A DNA stretch of 64,000 bases from Paraburkholderia tropica (GTDB lineage Bacteria > Pseudomonadota > Gammaproteobacteria > Burkholderiales > Burkholderiaceae): positions 124,001 through 188,000 of the forward strand of contig NZ_FNZM01000004.1 of assembly GCF_900109265.1 (NCBI RefSeq), in the 5' to 3' direction. Below the pieces are notes generated by a model. The model had not been told where the DNA came from. It saw nothing but the letters and a program-made list of their open reading frames with translations, and did no database searches. Positions 59,420-64,000 of the stretch are shown here, one piece after another. Made by a program: the position numbers and the translations under genes. Numbering within the stretch: the stretch's first letter is position 1; every line of letters begins with the position of its first letter.

Positions 59420-59944
59420 ATGACCCTCGCCGCCTCGCCCCGCCGCCCGCGCGTCTATCTCGCGGGCTTCGACGTTTTTCGTCTCGATGCGATCGAGCAC
59501 GGCGCGCGACTCGTTGCCGCGTGTGCGGAGTTCGGCTTCGAAGGCGTCTATCCGCTCGACGCCCAGGCGCCCGCCGACCTCGACGGCCCGCGCCAGGCCG
59601 CCTGGATCTACCACGCGAACATCGAATCGATCCGCACCGCCGACATCGTCATGGCGAATGTCGACGACTTTCGCGGCCCCGGCGAGCCCGACTCCGGCAC
59701 GGCGTTCGAGATCGGCTTCGCCGCCGCGCTCGGCAAGGAGATCTGGGCCTACACGACGGACGACGGCACGCTGGCCGAACGCGTGCCCTCGCGCGCCGAT
59801 CCGCGCGGACGCGTCTGCGAACGCGGCTTCCTGGTCGAAGATTTCGGGCTCTCGAAGAACCTCATGATCGCGTGCTCGGCGCGCATCGTGCAAGGCGACG
59901 CGCGCGCGTGCCTCGCCGCGATGGCGCAAGGGCGCACGCTCTGA
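59420..59944 (+). CDS. nucleoside 2-deoxyribosyltransferase
   Basis: A 174-residue enzyme that swaps bases between deoxyribonucleosides or cleaves deoxynucleotides. Family features: RVYLAGFDVFR near the start, ADIVMANVDDFRG, and the catalytic-site block EPDSGTAFEIGFAAALGK (about 89-106) with its conserved Asp, Gly and Glu. The role is salvage or clearing of modified nucleotides. It lies 71 bp after the Rap1a-like gene on the same strand; no functional link is known. Confidence 0.9.
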   Translation: MTLAASPRRPRVYLAGFDVFRLDAIEHGARLVAACAEFGFEGVYPLDAQAPADLDGPRQAAWIYHANIESIRTADIVMANVDDFRGPGEPDSGTAFEIGFAAALGKEIWAYTTDDGTLAERVPSRADPRGRVCERGFLVEDFGLSKNLMIACSARIVQGDARACLAAMAQGRTL

Positions 59945-59983
59945 CGCACGCCCTCGCGCTTCACGCGCGGCCGGCCATCGCGC

Positions 59984-61645
59984 TCAGTGATGCAGCGCGC
60001 TCATCGTGCTCATGCGCTGCAACGCGCGGATGCGCGCCACGGCCGGACGGTCGGCGACCGCGCTCTGGTAGAGCTTCGCGAGATCGGCCTTGAGCGCCGT
60101 GCGCGACGCGCCGTCGAGATACACCATATGCCCCGAGGGATAGAAGCGCGCGCTGAGGTTGTCGCGCACTTTCTGGTCGGCGAGCGGCATCTTCTGCAGA
60201 TCGATCACGGTCTGATAGAACGGCGTGACGAAGTCGTAATAGCCGTTCGCGGACAGCACGCGTAGATCCGGATTCAAGGCCATCACCGCCGCCAGATCGC
60301 CGGCCGTGTAGAGCACGATATTGCCTTGCGCGTCGACGCCCTTCTGCGCGCCGGTCGGATCGATATGGCCGAAATTCCAGTTCTTGAACGCCTGATCGTT
60401 GAGGTCCGTGAACGACGAATTGGTGCGGAACTTGAGCGTCTCGTTCAGATAGCTGTTCCACATCGCCGTATAAACGCCGCTGACCGCCGTCATGGTCGGA
60501 TCGTTGCCGCCCGCGTTCGGATCGACATTGCCCGCAATGCCCGTGTCGATCGCCGTCACGCGCCCGTCGTACGAACCGAGCGCCACGCCCTTGTCCTTGA
60601 GCAGCGTGGTGAGAAAGAGCGAATTGCCGCGGCTGTCGTAACCGGCGACATCGAGATTCCAGGCTTGCAGCGTTTGCGTGTCGATGCCCGTGTATTGCGA
60701 GAGCGTCTTGAGCGTGGCGGGAATCGACGAGTCTTTCGGATCGGGAAATTTCGCCAGCGCCTCGCGATAATCGGTGCGCGCGAATTGCGCGACCTGCGCG
60801 ACGAAACTCTGCAGATCCTTCGGCGCGGGCTTCACGCCGAGCCGCTTGTGGAACCACGCGTCGGCGGCGGCCGTCGGCAAGGCGCCGATGGGATTGCCGC
60901 TCTGCGTGTAATCGAGTATCGACGATTGCAGCGTGATGCCGTTCAGGTCCACGCCGTCTTCGTGCAGCCGGTATGCGAGCACGCAGCTGCGCGCCGTGCC
61001 ATACGATTCGCCGTACAGAAACTTCGGCGAATTCCAGCGATCGTTCGCGCTCAGATAGCGCTTGATGAACTGCTTGAGCGAGTCCGCGTCCTGATCGACG
61101 CCCCAGAAGTCGCGGTTGTGGTGCGGCGCGATGGCCGCCGAATACCCCGTGCCCACCGGATTGACGAAGATGAGATCGCTCTTGTCGAGCAGGCTGTCGG
61201 GATTGTCTTCGAGCGTATACGGCGCGGGCGGCGTGAAGCCCGGCATCGACGTCTTGATGCGCCGCGGCGCGAACGAGCCGAGCAGCACGAACACCGACGA
61301 CGAACCCGGCCCGCCGTTGTAGAAGAACGTGACCGGACGGTCCTGCGCCTGCACGCCGTCCTTCGTGAACGCCACGTAGAAGATCTTCGCGTTGGGCTGC
61401 GAGCTGCTCGGATCGACGGTGACGAGGTGGCCCGCGGTCGCGGTGTAGGCGATCACCTCCTTGCCGATCTGGATCGCGTGATGCGTGATGGCGGCGTTCT
61501 CGGTCATGTCGGTGACGAAGTCGTCGGGACCGTTGCCGTAGGCGGTGGGATCGAAGCACGGCTGGTCGGCGGGGCTGCGGTGCTTGCCGTTGCTGCCGGC
61601 CGGACCGTGTTCTTGACCGTTGCTGGACTGAGCCTCTTCGTTCAT
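59984..61645 (-). CDS. serine carboxypeptidase-like protein (peptidase S10)
   Basis: A 553-residue alpha/beta-hydrolase peptidase. Oxyanion-hole motif FFYNGGPGSSSVFVLLGSF is at about 107-125, nucleophile S214 is in FLYGESYGTAR, Asp is in ANGYYDFVTPFY (about 475), and His in YPSGHMVYLDG (about 520). Bacterial S10 proteins are poorly studied. Unusually, the N-terminus (MNEEAQSSNGQEHGPAGSNG) is hydrophilic and has no Sec or Tat signal, while family members are mostly exported. AAGGAG precedes the ATG at 61645; an upstream in-frame extension also lacks a signal. It lies downstream of the S53 peptidase gene on the same strand (212 bp). Confidence 0.9.
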   Translation of the reverse strand: MNEEAQSSNGQEHGPAGSNGKHRSPADQPCFDPTAYGNGPDDFVTDMTENAAITHHAIQIGKEVIAYTATAGHLVTVDPSSSQPNAKIFYVAFTKDGVQAQDRPVTFFYNGGPGSSSVFVLLGSFAPRRIKTSMPGFTPPAPYTLEDNPDSLLDKSDLIFVNPVGTGYSAAIAPHHNRDFWGVDQDADSLKQFIKRYLSANDRWNSPKFLYGESYGTARSCVLAYRLHEDGVDLNGITLQSSILDYTQSGNPIGALPTAAADAWFHKRLGVKPAPKDLQSFVAQVAQFARTDYREALAKFPDPKDSSIPATLKTLSQYTGIDTQTLQAWNLDVAGYDSRGNSLFLTTLLKDKGVALGSYDGRVTAIDTGIAGNVDPNAGGNDPTMTAVSGVYTAMWNSYLNETLKFRTNSSFTDLNDQAFKNWNFGHIDPTGAQKGVDAQGNIVLYTAGDLAAVMALNPDLRVLSANGYYDFVTPFYQTVIDLQKMPLADQKVRDNLSARFYPSGHMVYLDGASRTALKADLAKLYQSAVADRPAVARIRALQRMSTMSALHH

Positions 61646-61857
61646 GTCGTCTCCTTGCTCGTGGTACGCCGGTGGGTCGTTCAGCGCCGCGCCTGGCGAC
61701 GGGCGCGGGGGCTGCAACGGTGACGCACCGCGTGCCGGGGCGCCGCGTCACGATCGACACGGCGCGGATGGCACGCGGTTTCGCTTCGGAAACCAGGAAA
61801 ACTTTTGTGTACGCCCCGCATCGAGCCGAACCGGGCGGAGCGCGCAGGCACTCGATG

Positions 61858-63477
61858 CTACGCCGAGCCGAGCGCCGCCGCCACCTTGCCGCCCACCGGC
61901 GTGCCGAGTCCCGTGCAGGCGTCCCAGCCCGGCCCGGCGGTGTAATCGCCGTTGTTGCCGCTCGTGATGTCGTTGAACGCGCCGGGCTGCGCGTAGAGCT
62001 TCGCATTGACGAAACCCGCCGCCTTGCCGTTGGTCGCGTTGATGCGCGCGATCAGCGCGGCCCACAGCGGCGCGACCGCGCTCGTGCCGCCCACCACCGT
62101 ATCCGCGCCGCCGATGTGCACGGCATAACCGCTGGCCGGATCGGCGTCGCCGGCCACGTCGGGCACGCCGCGCCGCACCAGCGCGCCCGCGCCGCCGCCG
62201 CTGCGCACGACGCGCAAACCCTTCTGCCAAGCGGGCAGCGCGAAGGTGGCGCTGACGCCGCCGCCGGTCGCGCCGTCGCCCTGCGCGGCGGCGCTGCCCC
62301 AGACGGACTCGCGCGTGATCTGGCCGTTTGCGGCCGTGACGTGCGTGCCGCCGCAGCCGAGCGCGTACGGGCTCGACGCCGGGAAATCGACGTGATCGGC
62401 GCCGTCGGTCAGGCCATCCGACGAGCCGCTGTCGCCCGATGCCGCGCACACCGTCACGCCCAGCGCGACGGCGGTTTGCAGCGCGTCGTTCAGCGCGCTG
62501 AGCGTCTGCTGCGACCACGCCGATTCGGGCGCGCCCCAGCTGATCGAAATGACCGTGGGCTTGCGCTGGCTGTCGTGCAGCGCCGCGCTCACCGCGTCGA
62601 CGAAACCGGCTTCGCTGTTGGGCGCGAAGTACACCGCGATCAGCGCGGCCGGCGCGAGCGCGCCCACGATCTCGACGTCGAGCGTCACTTCGCCGTCCGG
62701 GCCGTTCGCGTCGCCGGTCGGCGCGTTCTTCGCCTGATCGACGGACACCGCTTCCACCTTCGGCATGGCCACGCCGAGCGCGCTGAAATAGGCCTTGAGG
62801 TCGGACTCCGTGTAGCCGCCGCCCATTTCGATCAGCGCGACGCACTGGCCTTTGCCGTCGCCGGCGGGGAAATCGTAGAGGCTCGCGAGTTCGAGCGGCG
62901 TGAACGAGCGATTCACGGCGCGCGCGGCGCGGATGGGCGCGTGGATCGGGTTATCGTTCTGGCCGCCTTGCGTCGAATCGATGCGAAAGTGCGGCCGCAC
63001 CTTCGCGCGATTGTCGAGCCCGACCACGGCGGTGACGATCTCGTGCATGTCGTCGGGCAGATGCACCGGGCCGTTCGGTTGGCGATAGTGCTGCTTGAGC
63101 GTGCCGACCTGATGCTCGAAGCGCTGCAAATCGACGCCGAACGCCGCGTTGTATTGCTGCACGGTGCCCGAGAGCACCACGCGCCGCGCGCCCGCGTCGG
63201 CGCTCACGACACTCAGGCCATGCGCCTTCGCGAAGGTCTCGACGCTTTGAATATCGGCCTGCGACGCGCCGAAGCGCTTCTCGTAGTCCGCGCGCGAAAC
63301 GGGCTGCGCGCCCGCCGCGCCCGAAGCGATCTTGTCGACCAGTTCGGTGAACGCGGCCTGCGCCTGGCGCCGCAAGATGAGGACGATGTCGAAATGCTCC
63401 GCGGGATCGCAAGCGCCGACGCATTGCGCGCCGGTCGGCGCCGGATGATCGCTGCCTGCCACGGGATGACGGGTCAT
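61858..63477 (-). CDS. sedolisin-family serine-carboxyl peptidase (S53, kumamolisin-like)
   Basis: A 539-residue acid peptidase. An N-terminal activation prodomain (about 20-165) is followed by the catalytic domain. Catalytic E263 and D267 (DGEVTLDVE), oxyanion D349 (ASGDSGSS) and nucleophile S466 (GGTSAVAPLW) are spaced 4, 82 and 117, close to kumamolisin (4, 82, 114). The Ca-binding end FNDITSG and GPGWDACTGLGTP is present. It should self-activate at low pH. As with its S10 neighbour, no signal peptide is visible at the start MTRHPVAGSDHPAPTGAQCV, as in some other kumamolisins. AGGAGAG precedes the ATG at 63477. Confidence 0.93.
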   Translation of the reverse strand: MTRHPVAGSDHPAPTGAQCVGACDPAEHFDIVLILRRQAQAAFTELVDKIASGAAGAQPVSRADYEKRFGASQADIQSVETFAKAHGLSVVSADAGARRVVLSGTVQQYNAAFGVDLQRFEHQVGTLKQHYRQPNGPVHLPDDMHEIVTAVVGLDNRAKVRPHFRIDSTQGGQNDNPIHAPIRAARAVNRSFTPLELASLYDFPAGDGKGQCVALIEMGGGYTESDLKAYFSALGVAMPKVEAVSVDQAKNAPTGDANGPDGEVTLDVEIVGALAPAALIAVYFAPNSEAGFVDAVSAALHDSQRKPTVISISWGAPESAWSQQTLSALNDALQTAVALGVTVCAASGDSGSSDGLTDGADHVDFPASSPYALGCGGTHVTAANGQITRESVWGSAAAQGDGATGGGVSATFALPAWQKGLRVVRSGGGAGALVRRGVPDVAGDADPASGYAVHIGGADTVVGGTSAVAPLWAALIARINATNGKAAGFVNAKLYAQPGAFNDITSGNNGDYTAGPGWDACTGLGTPVGGKVAAALGSA

Positions 63478-63876
63478 GAACGGCTCTCCTGTTTTCGTCG
63501 TGAATCTCGGTCGTGCGTCTCTCCACGCTATGAAAGACCCATGGCCGGGTGATCGGGTTCCGCGCAACAGCGGCGCGTCGCGCGCCTTCATTCATCGCGC
63601 ATGAATACGCACGTATTCGACGAGCATGCACTCGCCTGGCGTCATCCGACGCGCGGGCGAATCTTTGCGAATCGACGTCAGCCGCACGCACGAAGCCACG
63701 CTGAGCCAGGCCGCTCGGCGAGCGCATTCGGCATGCCCACGCGCCCGGTCTCCACTTTGCCGCCCCCGGCCTTTCATATCCATTCCGTTATACCCGCAAT
63801 AAGGGACACAAATATTTCCCTTATATTTGGCTCGCGAACATGGTGCAAACACGACTTGCCCTTCACCGGAGAATTC
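63478..63876. other. divergent promoter region, no gene
   Basis: 399 bp between the divergent S53 peptidase and the last gene. No supported frame. An AT-rich core at 63780-63830 contains the palindrome listed next. Confidence 0.5.
63799..63824. promoter_or_regulatory. 26-bp palindrome upstream of the last gene
   Basis: ATAAGGGA (63799-63806) and TCCCTTAT (63817-63824) are exact complements with a 10-bp A/T-rich spacer. It sits 53 bp before the start codon, in promoter position. Candidate operator; regulator unknown. Confidence 0.45.
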
Positions 63877-64000
63877 ATGAAAGTCCGCCTGCCCCGCGCG
63901 CGCCGCGTTTGCGCACCGCTCCTTGCCGCCCTGTTCGCCGCCCTCACGAGCGGCATCGGACACGCCGCCACCGCGCCGATGGGCGTGGCCTTCGTCTACC
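63877..64000 (+). CDS. exported protein, possibly BMP-family substrate-binding (3' end outside window)
   Basis: The first 41 codons of a gene that runs off the window. They encode a Sec signal peptide MKVRLPRARRVCAPLLAALF...GHA followed by ATAPMGVAFVY. CCGGAG precedes the ATG, so it is a real start. The mature beginning, a short Ala/Pro stretch and then VAFVY, resembles BMP-family (Med) ABC-transporter binding proteins for nucleosides, but 11 mature residues cannot prove it. Confidence 0.5.
   Translation, partial: MKVRLPRARRVCAPLLAALFAALTSGIGHAATAPMGVAFVY

Noticed and set aside
54..64000. Search for mobile elements, CRISPR arrays, tRNA and rRNA
   Set aside because: No transposase, integrase, resolvase or terminal repeats flanking cargo; no regularly spaced 25-40 bp repeats; no tRNA-like cloverleaf or rRNA stretch recognised by eye. 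A tool such as tRNAscan-SE would settle the tRNA point.

Overview
The window is high-GC DNA that reads as ordinary chromosome of a beta-proteobacterium of the family Burkholderiaceae, in the Burkholderia / Paraburkholderia / Caballeronia group. Supporting signs are two porins of the beta-proteobacterial type, a NodT-family tripartite pump, a PiuA/PiuC iron pair, Rho-independent terminators between genes, and strong third-position G/C in every real gene. The species cannot be named from the sequence alone. I saw no insertion sequence, phage, integrase, CRISPR array, tRNA or rRNA. Both ends cut through genes: a pqiB gene on the left and a secreted, possibly BMP-type binding protein on the right.

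Layout. 0-8 kb: the end of a PqiB/PqiC lipid-transport operon, a porin, a lone 2OG-Fe(II)-type oxygenase, a His-rich PadR regulator with a siderophore-interacting reductase (the YqjI/YqjH arrangement), and an MFS exporter. 8-23 kb: mostly housekeeping metabolism and transport. This covers DAHP synthase, a beta-propeller plus fatty-acid-hydroxylase pair, a Mn/Fe Nramp transporter, glucose-6-phosphate dehydrogenase, a MarR regulator, a Na/Pi transporter, an alcohol dehydrogenase, an aldo/keto reductase and a TPR-glycosyltransferase. 23 kb: an apparently unannotated small RNA with two anti-Shine-Dalgarno repeats, then a DUF1330 protein and a second porin. 25-35 kb: an Ala/Asn-rich lipoprotein, a Tat-exported phospholipase C, a Fur-controlled TonB receptor, an aldehyde dehydrogenase, a GFA protein, a catalase-like protein with cytochrome b561, and KdgT. 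35-46 kb: an EmrAB/NodT efflux operon with a divergent TetR, a Fur-linked TonB receptor with PiuC, and a TetR/Ohr peroxide module. 46-56 kb: the complete recC-recB-recD operon. 56-64 kb: a ferredoxin-reductase-type flavoprotein, an orphan amino-acid-binding protein, a Rap1a-like protein, a nucleoside deoxyribosyltransferase, and two serine peptidases (S10 and S53).

Common themes are iron and oxidative stress (padR-SIP, two TonB receptors, piuC, ohr, catalase-like protein, mntH, zwf) and envelope function (porins, pqiBC, efflux, lipoproteins, phospholipase).

The strongest candidate for something undescribed is the roughly 60-nt RNA on the minus strand at about 23,016-23,080. It has a consensus sigma-70 promoter, two GUCUCCUCC repeats (one placed in a hairpin loop) and a Rho-independent terminator. 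Next are a shared 18-bp operator (TATCT-N6-AGATA) before both a Cys-X-Cys TetR gene and ohr, a family of intergenic TTTCCGATCGGAAA palindromes, and an acidic repeat inserted in RecB. All functional statements are inferences from sequence reading; no searches were run.
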